Counted from the first letter of the stretch, positions 1 to 5,485 are shown. The stretch is DNA of 6,626 nucleotides from Spirochaetia bacterium (GCA_026002265.1 BOBG01000110.1:1-6626); one strand, 5' to 3'. The notes: generated from the sequence alone by a model not told the origin. Numbers and translations: made by a program.

Positions 1-461
1 CTTAATAATAAATAATTAATGAGGCTATTTTCAATGTTCATAATATTATTTTTATATTCAATGTCTATCAACCCCAAGTAATGAAGATTTGGTAGATTAT
101 TTAAAAAATCCATATTATCAAGAGTTATACCAGAATCTATTAATAAATATTCCAAAGTATTATTTATAATGAACGAAATACCGTTACAGTCTAACTGATA
201 AATTAATCCTAAACGTTTTAATAGTAATAATTTTTCCAATCCATCTATTCTTTTCATAGGAGATCGTGTCGATATGACAGTTTTACTACCATCTTGTGTT
301 ATAAAATTCATAGCTCCTTTAAATGCTATTATTTCAATTACATCTTCAGGCACTTCCTTTTTCCCAACGGTCCCATTTGATAATTCATATTTTATATTTA
401 CTGAAAATATATTAATTATTACCAAATTGAAAAAGAATAATAAAAACCATACTTTTTTCAT
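1..461 (-). CDS. Secreted leucine-rich protein, 3' end beyond window edge
   Basis: The frame starts at ATG 461 and stays open to the left edge (153 complete codons), so the gene is partial. Residues 1-20 form a signal peptide: two lysines, then a hydrophobic Phe/Leu/Ile stretch, with likely cleavage near IFS-VN. After about residue 70 the protein is rich in leucine with LRR-like spacing, for example LEKLLLLKRLGLI (75-87), LEYLLIDSG (103-111) and LNNLPNLHYLGLIDI (120-134). Leucine-rich repeat proteins in spirochaetes are often surface or periplasmic binding proteins; a binding role here is only inferred. A G-rich ribosome site (AAGGGGTGG) lies just before the ATG and a good promoter lies at 479-507. 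The gene is very AT-rich, unlike the kinase/regulator genes to the right, and in the leftward array it is the first gene after attC-like site 1. The LRR assignment is moderate; the exported nature is fairly secure. Confidence 0.7.
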   Translation of the reverse strand, partial: MKKVWFLLFFFNLVIINIFSVNIKYELSNGTVGKKEVPEDVIEIIAFKGAMNFITQDGSKTVISTRSPMKRIDGLEKLLLLKRLGLIYQLDCNGISFIINNTLEYLLIDSGITLDNMDFLNNLPNLHYLGLIDIEYKNNIMNIENSLINYLLL

Positions 462-478
462 ATTCCACCCCTTTGAGT

Positions 479-507
479 AGTCTACATTATTATCTTAAAC
501 TTGTCAA
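479..507 (-). promoter_or_regulatory. Promoter for the leucine-rich protein gene
   Basis: On the minus strand a perfect -35 box TTGACA (502-507) is followed after exactly 17 bp by TAGACT (479-484), a 4/6 match to the -10 consensus. The start codon lies 18 bp further on, so the leader would be very short. The promoter sits between attC-like site 1 and the gene, which means this cassette need not depend on an upstream integron promoter. Confidence 0.6.
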
Positions 508-552
508 TATTTTTTGCATAATATTTTTCCAATAATTTCAAAATTGAATTTC

Positions 553-721
553 GCCTAACGTGAAAGCTATACGACGTTTTTGCGGTTGCGATAAAGGAAA
601 CCGCAGGTTTCCAGCAACCGCAAAAATGTGCCGGAGAAAAAACGCACTAAGGCCAAAGGCCGACTGCGTTTTTTCTCCGGCCAAGCCGCTACTGCGGCGC
701 AGCGTATAGCGTATGTTATGC
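553..721. repeat. attC-like recombination site 1
   Basis: The outer boxes are GCCTAAC (553-559) and GTTATGC (715-721), of integron R''/R' type. Inside them lie unpaired spacers (560-565, 711-714) and a perfect 8-bp inner box, GCTATACG (566-573) with CGTATAGC (703-710). The interior folds into three hairpins: A is a 13-bp stem 577-589/614-626 capped by a 7-bp stem 596-602/606-612; B is a 17-bp perfect stem 630-646/665-681 capped by GGCC-AAA-GGCC (651-661); C is GCCGC/GCGGC (685-698). At 169 bp it is longer than most described attC sites. In the leftward reading the left box becomes GTTAGGC, a perfect GTTRRRY. A non-integron palindromic repeat is the alternative. Confidence 0.65.
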
Positions 722-892
722 GCAGTACCCCCGTACCCCATTATTTTATTATTATATTCTTCATGATTTATTTCTATTATTATTTATTCTATAATTATTA
801 CACCATATTATTATTAAATGTTTTATACCATATTCTTAAAAAATATTTTTCCAAAAAATTATTTTCACCATTTTTTTACTCATATTAATACG
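722..892. other. AT-rich gene-less spacer
   Basis: This stretch between site 1 and the operon terminator is almost pure A/T with many TTATTA runs. I see no coding frame with a ribosome site. The segment at 735-767 (ACCCC followed by AT-rich sequence ending in TATATTCTTC) resembles 5410-5441 near the other end of the same cassette, so the two cassette flanks may share ancestry, although low complexity makes this weak. Confidence 0.4.
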
Positions 893-934
893 CAAAAAAA
901 AGTGCGGGGTCTGTTGCGAAGCAACTGTCCCCAC
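893..934 (-). terminator. Rho-independent terminator of the two-component operon
   Basis: Read on the minus strand, GGGG (929-932) and CCCC (906-909) enclose a small internal loop and a GTTGC-TTC-GCAAC hairpin (913-925). After four further bases comes a run of eight T (894-901). It lies about 120 bp downstream of the response regulator stop, with no other gene between on that strand, so it probably ends the small protein-kinase-regulator transcript. Confidence 0.75.
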
Positions 935-950
935 CTTGACTGCGAAAAAT

Positions 951-1049
951 TTAACCGATAACCGCTTCTTCAATCGGAGACCACAGCCCCGTGTCGCCCT
1001 TGCCGTTTTCAACACCCGCCTTTGGTAATCCTTCAGTCCCGGCATTCTC
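951..1049 (-). pseudogene. Possible coding remnant after the regulator
   Basis: Starting 5 bp after the regulator stop, one frame is open for 32 codons with protein-like composition (it reads ENAGTEGLPKAG, then a stretch ending SPIEEAVIG) and ends in TAA at 951-953. It has no start codon and no ribosome site. It could be the 3' end of a lost gene, or a genus-specific intergenic repeat that happens to be open. I do not recognise a family. The overlapping frame with an ATG at 1045 is also open but has a low-complexity end. Confidence 0.2.
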
Positions 1050-1054
1050 TTACC

Positions 1055-1807
1055 CTACCCACAAAACCTATAACCCGCACCCCACACCGTTTGTATGTGT
1101 ACCGGATTGGACGGATCGCGCTCTATTTTTTTCCGTAAGCGGGTAATATGCTCGCGGACGGTATTGATATCGCCGTACATATCTTCACCCCAGATTTTAT
1201 CGTAGAGTTTTTCTTTGCTAAAAACTATTTCAGGGTTTGAGGCAAGAAAAAAAAGTAATTCATATTCTTTATTGGCAAGTTCTATTTCTGTTCCCGAAAC
1301 AAAAACACGCCGTGTTGAGGGATTGATTACAATGTTTCCGGCGACAATGTCGCTTAGGATAATTTCTTTTTCTGCTGCCTCTCGTTTTTCTATTGTTGTT
1401 GTCTGCCGGGCAGTTTCTGTTATTCGCTTAAAACGTGCAATATGAGATTTTATCCGTGCCACCAGTTCAGCAGGGGTAAAATTCTTTGTAATGTAATCGT
1501 CCGCACCCAACCCAAGCCCACGCACCTTGTCAGTCTCCTCGCCCCGCGCTGTCACCATCAAAATTGGCACATTGATTTTGTCCCGTATTGAGCGGCAAAT
1601 GCCAAAGCCGTCTATGCCGGGCAGCATAAGGTCAAGCAGGATAAGATCAAAGGTATCTTTCAAGGCGCGTTCCATGCCTTTAAGCCCATCGCTTTCCCGT
1701 GCTGTTTCAAAGCCGTTGATTTCGAGAAAATCCCGCTCAAGTTCCGCAATGGTGTCATCGTCCTCAATTATAAGAATGCGCGACTTCGTCACCTGCTCAT
1801 TTGCCAT
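1055..1807 (-). CDS. OmpR/PhoB-family response regulator
   Basis: The 250-residue protein has a receiver domain (about 10-125) and a C-terminal winged-helix DNA-binding domain (about 153-249), the normal length for this family. Visible receiver residues are the acidic pocket E15/D16, the phosphoacceptor D59 in DLILLDLMLPG, T86 in MVTARG, and K108. The winged helix shows the hallmarks ANKEYELLFFLASNP, INTVREHITRLRKKIE and TVWGAGYRF. An odd point is KNF at 108-110, where nearly all relatives have KPF with a cis-proline. I chose ATG 1807, which has AAGGA eight bases upstream; a TTG at 1828 would add seven residues without a better ribosome site. The start overlaps the kinase stop by 11 bp, so the two are co-translated partners: the kinase should phosphorylate D59 and the dimer should bind tandem DNA repeats. 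Targets are unknown; 11-bp direct repeats at 4081 and 5226 are candidates. Confidence 0.95.
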   Translation of the reverse strand: MANEQVTKSRILIIEDDDTIAELERDFLEINGFETARESDGLKGMERALKDTFDLILLDLMLPGIDGFGICRSIRDKINVPILMVTARGEETDKVRGLGLGADDYITKNFTPAELVARIKSHIARFKRITETARQTTTIEKREAAEKEIILSDIVAGNIVINPSTRRVFVSGTEIELANKEYELLFFLASNPEIVFSKEKLYDKIWGEDMYGDINTVREHITRLRKKIERDPSNPVHIQTVWGAGYRFCG

Positions 1808-2936
1808 TGTGTTCGTCCTTTTCGACAAGCGGTAATCGTATCACTATCGCAAGCCCGCCCGCCTCCGGTAATTCGGCGCGAATCGAGCCGCCCATTTTGG
1901 CGATAATTTTTGCGCTGATGGCAAGCCCCAGCCCTGAACCTTTTTTATTCCTGGAAGGATCGGCGCGGTAAAACACATCAAATAGTTTTTCAAGGCTTTC
2001 CGGCGACACACCGGGGCCGTTGTCGGTAAAGGTTATTTCTGCCATTCCGGCTTTTTGCGCGGCTTCAAGGCGTATCTCTCCTTTTTCCGCCGTTTTATAT
2101 TTTACGGCATTCTCAAAAATATTGACAACTACACGGCGGAACAATAGCGGGTCGATACTGATAGGCATATTCTCCGGTAATTCCCGTGCTATAAGCGTAA
2201 GTCCGCGCCGTTCATATTCGTCTGATAATTCCACGATACAATCTTCTATAATTGCATCGCACTGTACCGTCTGTGTTTCCGTTGTGAATTCGGCGCCACC
2301 TTCCGGTGGCGATATATCCAGTTTTGAAAATAAAAACAGTTGATCGATGATGTGTTCCAGGTCGGCGGTTTTATTTTCAATAATGCCAAGGTATTTTTCA
2401 CGCTGTTCGCTTGTCGCGGCAACGCCGGATTTAATGCCGTCAACACTCATTTTGATTGAAATAAGCGGCGAGCGTAAATCGTGGGAAATACCGGCTATCA
2501 ATTCCTTCCGGCTGTTTTCGTTTTTTTCAAGGCGCGCCGCCATTTCGTTGAAGGTATCACAGACCGGGCGGAATTCATCTTCGGCGCGGTAGTCAAGCCG
2601 GAAAGCGAGGTTATTTTCACTGAATTGCCGTGCGCCTGCGGCCAGGGTGTCCAGAGGCTTCATAATGCGTTTTATGATGTTCCGTGTTAAAAGCTGATTT
2701 ACCGTGAGTGTCAGGATAATAACTATTGCCATTGTGATACCCGTAAAAACAATGCCCAGCCCCGAGGAATGCCAGTTTTCCAGGAACTCTATTTTTTCGG
2801 CAACTCCGCTGCCAAAACTAACCCCGTTTATAACAAGCACCGTTCCGCTGATGCCCACCATCAAAGCCCAAAACAATAACACCGGCAGTACAATCATGAG
2901 AATATTCGAGATAAAAACTCTGCGTTTAAGGGTCAT
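1797..2936 (-). CDS. Membrane sensor histidine kinase
   Basis: The 379-residue protein is a HisKA/HATPase_c kinase. It has a transmembrane segment at about 9-35, a short external loop of roughly 20-25 residues, a second transmembrane segment at about 59-82, a HAMP-like linker (about 83-137), the H-box ISHDLRSPL with phospho-accepting H152, the N-box ending in FENAVKY (N276), the G1 box DNGPGV (305-310), the F-box LFDVFYRAD and the G2 box GSGLGLAI (333-340). All catalytic boxes are intact. The small external loop leaves no room for a folded periplasmic sensor, so the signal is probably sensed in or near the membrane, or relayed by a partner. The start ATG has AAGGAG five bases upstream and its first bases overlap the stop of a 58-residue reading frame (ATGA), which suggests translational coupling. 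The 3' end overlaps the response regulator start by 11 bp. The exact stimulus cannot be read from sequence. Confidence 0.95.
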   Translation of the reverse strand: MTLKRRVFISNILMIVLPVLLFWALMVGISGTVLVINGVSFGSGVAEKIEFLENWHSSGLGIVFTGITMAIVIILTLTVNQLLTRNIIKRIMKPLDTLAAGARQFSENNLAFRLDYRAEDEFRPVCDTFNEMAARLEKNENSRKELIAGISHDLRSPLISIKMSVDGIKSGVAATSEQREKYLGIIENKTADLEHIIDQLFLFSKLDISPPEGGAEFTTETQTVQCDAIIEDCIVELSDEYERRGLTLIARELPENMPISIDPLLFRRVVVNIFENAVKYKTAEKGEIRLEAAQKAGMAEITFTDNGPGVSPESLEKLFDVFYRADPSRNKKGSGLGLAISAKIIAKMGGSIRAELPEAGGLAIVIRLPLVEKDEHNGK

Positions 2937-3109
2937 TCGGTCTCCTTGTATTTTTCTTCCGGGGTACTGGTAATCATACCATTTTTCCCTTCTGTCCGGC
3001 TGCCATCTTTCAGGCTTTCATAAAAGGTGAAACCGTAATCAACCGAAGCCAGGTCCAGCCAAAAAAGAAAAGTATCAAATGGGTTATATTGCTCTTTGTT
3101 TTTATCCAT
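2933..3109 (-). CDS. 58-residue small protein coupled to the kinase
   Basis: The frame starts at ATG 3109 (MDKNKEQYNPFDTF...) and ends in TGA at 2933-2935, sharing bases with the kinase ATG. The strong AAGGAG ribosome site of the kinase lies inside its last codons. A weak GAGAG lies eight bases before its own ATG. The protein has a charged N-terminus, an aromatic-rich middle (FLFWLDLASVDYGFTFYESL, about 14-33) and a charged tail; no signal peptide or clear membrane helix is seen. It fills the gap between the upstream terminator and the kinase exactly. I do not recognise a family. Its position as first gene of a sensor operon suggests an accessory or modulating role toward the short-loop kinase, but that is inference. 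It could also be a leader frame that serves only to couple translation. Confidence 0.65.
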   Translation of the reverse strand: MDKNKEQYNPFDTFLFWLDLASVDYGFTFYESLKDGSRTEGKNGMITSTPEEKYKETE

Positions 3110-3135
3110 TAAATAGCTCTCATTTTATAACAGGG

Positions 3136-3173
3136 AAAAGCGGTTCCAGGACAGAGTATCCCGGAACCACTTT
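3136..3173 (-). terminator. Rho-independent terminator after the beta-barrel gene
   Basis: A 15-bp stem (3137-3151 paired with 3159-3173, two G-T pairs, 7-base loop) lies directly after the beta-barrel stop codon. On the minus strand the second arm ends in TTTT. It separates the beta-barrel gene from the 58-residue/kinase/regulator operon, so that operon probably has a start point of its own. A TATAAA lies just after the hairpin (minus strand, within 3125-3130), but I could not find a convincing -35 box for it. Confidence 0.75.
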
Positions 3174-3177
3174 AAGC

Positions 3178-3972
3178 CTATTGTGCAGCTTGTTCACGCG
3201 GGGGCTTTCCTGTCTGCGGCAATAGGGGATACGAAATATTCCCCTTCTGCGGTAATGCGGAAAACGATTTCTTTCCCAAATGCGGTCTGTCGGGACGACG
3301 CGGAATCTCCCGCCTCGGAGAGTAGATGTTCAAGCCGAAGGTGATGTAGGGGTTGACGGCCAGCGTTGAATAGCCTTTCGGGTTCCAGTCCCCATTACGC
3401 GATGTTTCGTGTGCGACACTGCCTCCTAAAAACGACCACATGACATTCGCTCCGCCCTTGATAAAGAATTTGTCGGTGATGTCAAACTTTAACCCGGCAT
3501 CCGCGCCGACACCAAAGTTAAATATCGCTCTGAAATAATCAACGCCGTTTTCCTCATACCGCGCGAACAATCCGCTTCCACCAATCCCAATGCCGGTTTG
3601 CAGTGTCAGCCTGTCCGTGAAGCGGATACGGAAAGCCGGGCCAAAGATACCTTCCCATTGAAAGTCGTGGTTGTCCTTTCCCTCTCCCACCACCGGAAAC
3701 GCAAACGAGCCGTGATAAAAAATACCAAAGTTTTTGTGATTCCAAAAAGAATAACCCTCAAAAGCCATACCCGGCGATCCGAAATAGCTGTCGTCATTAT
3801 CGGGATCATACACAAAGGTGTTACCGAATACGAAACCGGCTGACAGGCTGGTTTCGTTTGCAGGAAGCACAAAAGGGGCGGCTTCCGGCACTGTTTCTTG
3901 CGCCGCTTCCTGCGCGGTTACAAAGGACAGGACAAAAATGAGCAAGAGCGATACAAATGCGATTCGTTTCAT
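3178..3972 (-). CDS. Exported beta-barrel-like outer membrane protein
   Basis: The 264-residue protein has a clear signal peptide (1-20, cleavage near VTA-QE) and an Ala/Glu/Pro-rich linker to about 38. Residues 41-217 show alternating hydrophobic/polar strands with many glycines and aromatics (SLSAGFVFGNTFVY, NFGIFYHGSFAF, LTLQTGIGIGGSG, AGLKFDITDKFFIKGG, NPYITFGLNIY), typical of small outer membrane barrels in spirochaetes. The start has GAGGAG six bases upstream. After residue 218 the character changes abruptly to a basic, proline-rich tail of about 45 residues with no barrel strand, and a second frame is open through the same stretch; the natural end may have been near GLNIY. It is preceded by the duplicated leader with 11-bp boxes and followed by its own terminator. 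Specific function unknown: porin-like or adhesin-like roles are both possible. Confidence 0.8.
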   Translation of the reverse strand: MKRIAFVSLLLIFVLSFVTAQEAAQETVPEAAPFVLPANETSLSAGFVFGNTFVYDPDNDDSYFGSPGMAFEGYSFWNHKNFGIFYHGSFAFPVVGEGKDNHDFQWEGIFGPAFRIRFTDRLTLQTGIGIGGSGLFARYEENGVDYFRAIFNFGVGADAGLKFDITDKFFIKGGANVMWSFLGGSVAHETSRNGDWNPKGYSTLAVNPYITFGLNIYSPRREIPRRPDRPHLGKKSFSALPQKGNISYPLLPQTGKPPREQAAQ

Positions 3973-3984
3973 AAGAAACTCCTC

Positions 3985-4017
3985 AAAAAAAAGTTTTTAC
4001 AGCCATACGGCGTAAAA
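3985..4017 (-). promoter_or_regulatory. Leader hairpin with T-run ahead of beta-barrel gene
   Basis: In the 5' leader, TTTTAC and GTAAAA (3995-4000, 4012-4017 on the plus strand) pair, extended by GCC/GGC across one bulge with a 4-base loop. On the minus strand the hairpin is followed after two bases by eight T (3985-3992), then by the GAGGAG ribosome site. The layout resembles a transcription attenuator, although the AT-rich stem is weak. The same arrangement recurs at 5131-5161. Confidence 0.35.
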
Positions 4018-4045
4018 CCAACAAGGAATGTTTTATTCTTTATTG

Positions 4046-4074
4046 ATATTGAAAGGTTAATCTATAGTTGTAAA
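4046..4074 (-). promoter_or_regulatory. Candidate promoter of the beta-barrel gene
   Basis: On the minus strand TTTACA (4069-4074, 5/6 match to -35) is followed after 17 bp by CAATAT (4046-4051, a poor -10). TATAGA at 4061-4066 is another possible -10. The ATCAA boxes end 7 bp upstream of the -35, a usual place for an activator. Both elements are unchanged in copy B. Confidence 0.35.
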
Positions 4075-4080
4075 CTGCTT

Positions 4081-4107
4081 ATCAATAAAACATCAATTTT
4101 TTATCAA
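4081..4107 (-). promoter_or_regulatory. Triple 11-bp direct repeat, likely regulator operator (copy A)
   Basis: ATCAA occurs at 4081, 4092 and 4103, exactly 11 bp apart, each followed by an A/T-rich 6-mer (TTGAT on the minus strand). Tandem repeats at one helical turn are the known binding pattern of OmpR/PhoB-type regulators, and one such regulator is encoded in this window. The link is inferred. Confidence 0.45.
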
Positions 4108-4152
4108 CTTTTTAGGATTTTGGCGGCTTTATTTTCATCCTTATCTACCATT

Positions 4153-4680
4153 TTAATAAACCTTATCATGAACATTGAAAATACGGATTGCGCGTATTGC
4201 GTTTGTTGGCAATAGTATGAACGGATCATACTTAAGCCCTATAACATCGCATACCCGATATATAAAACTGACACAATCATTTGCGGGGAGAATAAAAGGT
4301 GGAGGTGTATTTTCCCATTTGGCTATCAGTTCCAAAATCTTGTTTCGTGTATTTTCACTAACGAGAAAATCTGTATATAATTGATTTATCGGATACTCGG
4401 TACTATATTTTAGTTGTCCCTGTTTTGATATTAATTTTCCCGGTATATCTGGATAAAATCCATATACACCTGGACCATCAATAGACAGGGAAGCGTGTCC
4501 GGCTATCGATCTTGTTTCTCCAACAGGGGTTCCCGGACCGTATGCCAAAAAAGATATTTTATAAGTTTGTTCTGACTGTTCTGAATTGTCATCATTCTGA
4601 AGCAATAACGAAGAACTTGCACAGGATACCCAGAATACCATCGGACAAAAAACCAAAAAGAAAATAGCCGCATTTTTCAT
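4153..4680 (-). CDS. Lipoprotein with possible permuted papain-like His/Cys pair
   Basis: The 175-residue protein has a hydrophobic N-terminus ending in FWVSC (C20), a spirochaete-style lipobox, followed by a Ser/Gln/Asn/Asp-rich tether (21-39). The mature part shows GHASLSIDGPGVYGFYP (61-77) and, near the C-terminus, NDCVSFIYRVCDVIGL (134-149) followed by LPTNAIRAI. A histidine in a GHxxl strand before a helix-starting cysteine is the order seen in circularly permuted NlpC/P60 (LRAT/YiiX-like) hydrolases, so H62 and C136 could be catalytic. This is a pattern match by eye, not a family identification. AAGGAG lies six to seven bases before the ATG and inside the 22-bp gap after the transporter stop, so the two genes form an operon. 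The expected location is membrane-anchored in the envelope. No hairpin terminator is seen downstream. Confidence 0.75.
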   Translation of the reverse strand: MKNAAIFFLVFCPMVFWVSCASSSLLLQNDDNSEQSEQTYKISFLAYGPGTPVGETRSIAGHASLSIDGPGVYGFYPDIPGKLISKQGQLKYSTEYPINQLYTDFLVSENTRNKILELIAKWENTPPPFILPANDCVSFIYRVCDVIGLKYDPFILLPTNAIRAIRIFNVHDKVY

Positions 4681-4702
4681 TTGGGACTCCTTGATTAATT
4701 TA

Positions 4703-5116
4703 TCAGAAAATTAAGACAAATGTTCCTGCGGTAATCAAAATACCGCCAATAACCGATTTTATAGTTACGGTTTCTTTTAATACAATAAATGCCAATACCA
4801 TACCTATTACCAAACTGAATTTATCTATCGGTATCACTTTTGATGCCTGGCCGGTTTGCAATGCCTTATAATAACAAAGCCATGAAAGCCCTGTTGCTAT
4901 TCCTGATAATACTAAAAACAATAAGCTTTTATGTCCAATATTTCCAATATCATTTTGTTTTCCTGTTGCAAAAACAACCGCCCATGACATAATTAAAACC
5001 ACAATGGTTCGTATTGCCGTTGCTAAATTTGAATTTATATTTGCAATACCAACTTTTGCCAGAATTGATGTCAATGCGGCAAAAAGAGCCGATAATAATG
5101 CGTATGTTATCCACAT
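4703..5116 (-). CDS. Half-size EamA/DMT-family membrane transporter
   Basis: The 137-residue protein is almost entirely hydrophobic with about five predicted membrane segments (roughly 3-20, 33-50, 65-85, 97-113, 120-136). It carries the motif YYKALQTGQASKVIPIDKFS (82-101) typical of the single-domain EamA group; full DMT exporters have two such domains, so this one probably works as a dimer. The substrate is unknown; relatives export small metabolites or drugs. GAGGG lies eight bases before the ATG. It is first in a two-gene operon with the lipoprotein and is preceded by the second copy of the duplicated leader. Its base composition is AT-richer than the kinase and regulator genes. It is a complete one-domain protein rather than a truncation, since start, stop and spacing are all intact. 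Confidence 0.88.
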   Translation of the reverse strand: MWITYALLSALFAALTSILAKVGIANINSNLATAIRTIVVLIMSWAVVFATGKQNDIGNIGHKSLLFLVLSGIATGLSWLCYYKALQTGQASKVIPIDKFSLVIGMVLAFIVLKETVTIKSVIGGILITAGTFVLIF

Positions 5117-5130
5117 AAGGAATACCCTCT

Positions 5131-5161
5131 AAAAATTTTTTACAGCCATAAGGTGTAAAAA
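5131..5161 (-). promoter_or_regulatory. Leader hairpin ahead of transporter gene
   Basis: TTTTTAC and GTAAAAA (5137-5143, 5155-5161) form a 7-bp stem with CC/GG inside. On the minus strand it is followed by a short T-run just before the GAGGG ribosome site. This is the counterpart of the hairpin at 3985-4017. The T-run is shorter (5), so termination would be weaker. Confidence 0.3.
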
Positions 5162-5190
5162 CCAATAAGGAATGTCTTAATTCTTTATTG

Positions 5191-5219
5191 ATATTGAAAG
5201 GTTAATCTATAGTTGTAAA
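5191..5219 (-). promoter_or_regulatory. Candidate promoter of the transporter/lipoprotein operon
   Basis: TTTACA (5214-5219) and CAATAT (5191-5196) on the minus strand are spaced by 17 bp, the same arrangement as in copy A. The -10 match is poor, which would fit dependence on an activator bound at the adjacent ATCAA boxes. Confidence 0.35.
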
Positions 5220-5225
5220 CTACTT

Positions 5226-5252
5226 ATCAACAAAACATCAATTTTTTATCAA
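5226..5252 (-). promoter_or_regulatory. Triple 11-bp direct repeat, likely regulator operator (copy B)
   Basis: ATCAA occurs at 5226, 5237 and 5248, again exactly 11 bp apart. Within the 27-bp array the only change from copy A is one T-to-C between boxes, so the boxes are conserved. Confidence 0.45.
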
Positions 5253-5312
5253 CTTTTTGGGAATTTTGGGAAATGCAGAAGTGACTGACACCGAATATTG
5301 ACACTGTTTTAG

Positions 5313-5345
5313 GGAGCGGTGGACGGCGTAGCCGTTCTCCGCTCC
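5313..5345. other. Strong two-stage hairpin in gene-less region
   Basis: GGAGCGG (5313-5319) pairs with CCGCTCC (5339-5345), and inside it ACGGC (5323-5327) pairs with GCCGT (5331-5335) around a GTA loop. On the plus strand it is followed by TTTT, so it could be a plus-strand terminator, but no plus-strand gene precedes it. It may instead be the core of a decayed attC-like site, as the interior hairpins of the intact sites have a similar style. Confidence 0.5.
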
Positions 5346-5474
5346 TTTTACACAAGGTTTTTAAGCATAATTTTTTACCCTATTATTAAAATAATTTGCA
5401 TTCATAACCTACCCCAATTATTTTATAATATTATATTCTTCTTCTTTTGTTTTATTATATTACACCAAAGTTTA
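5346..5474. other. AT-rich gene-less spacer
   Basis: There is no supported reading frame here. The sequence is AT-rich with ATTATT runs and an ACCCCA-plus-AT block at 5411-5441 resembling 736-767 at the other end of the same cassette. I see no promoter or terminator that I would trust. Confidence 0.4.
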
Positions 5475-5485
5475 GGGGGTATTGC

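Larger units (their letters stand above)
3994..4124 (-). repeat. Duplicated leader/promoter region, copy A
   Basis: About 131 bp here match 5137-5270 with roughly ten differences, most of them transitions plus a few single-base indels. Both copies are oriented the same way and sit upstream of a minus-strand gene. The copy contains the triple ATCAA boxes, a candidate promoter and the leader hairpin. The duplication brackets the transporter/lipoprotein pair. Confidence 0.9.
5137..5270 (-). repeat. Duplicated leader/promoter region, copy B
   Basis: This is the counterpart of 3994-4124 in direct orientation. The central 60 bp, from the ATTGATATTG through the three ATCAA boxes, are nearly unchanged; most differences lie at the edges. 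The two copies are about 1.14 kb apart and could recombine, removing the transporter/lipoprotein pair. Confidence 0.9.

Noticed and set aside
274..480. Plus-strand frame of 68 codons
   Set aside because: It lies wholly antisense to the leucine-rich protein gene, which has a signal peptide, ribosome site and promoter; this frame has none.
538..741. Minus-strand frame reading ...RYTLRRSSGLA... through site 1, and similar frames at 628-888, 5657-5947, 5705-5917 and 5797-5991
   Set aside because: They are translations of the palindromic site sequence; the same peptide fragments recur because the DNA repeats, with no ribosome sites and with structure rather than codons conserved.
836..1045. Minus-strand frame starting at ATG 1045
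   Set aside because: It runs through the terminator and into low-complexity AT sequence; another frame in the same place is more protein-like, and neither has a ribosome site.
1808..1828. Upstream TTG start for the response regulator
   Set aside because: ATG 1807 has AAGGA at proper spacing; the TTG extension adds a non-conserved SKRTNT stretch and deepens the overlap with the kinase.
2020..2973. Several plus-strand frames opposite the kinase
   Set aside because: They are shadows of the high-GC kinase gene on the other strand, which has all catalytic boxes in order.
4104..4151. 15-codon frame (MVDKDENK...) directly after the lipoprotein stop
   Set aside because: There is no ribosome site, it is very short, and the homologous stretch of copy B is out of frame, so there is no sign of selection for coding.
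5313..5350. Plus-strand terminator
   Set aside because: The hairpin is strong with TTTT after it, but there is no plus-strand gene upstream, so I list it only as a structure.
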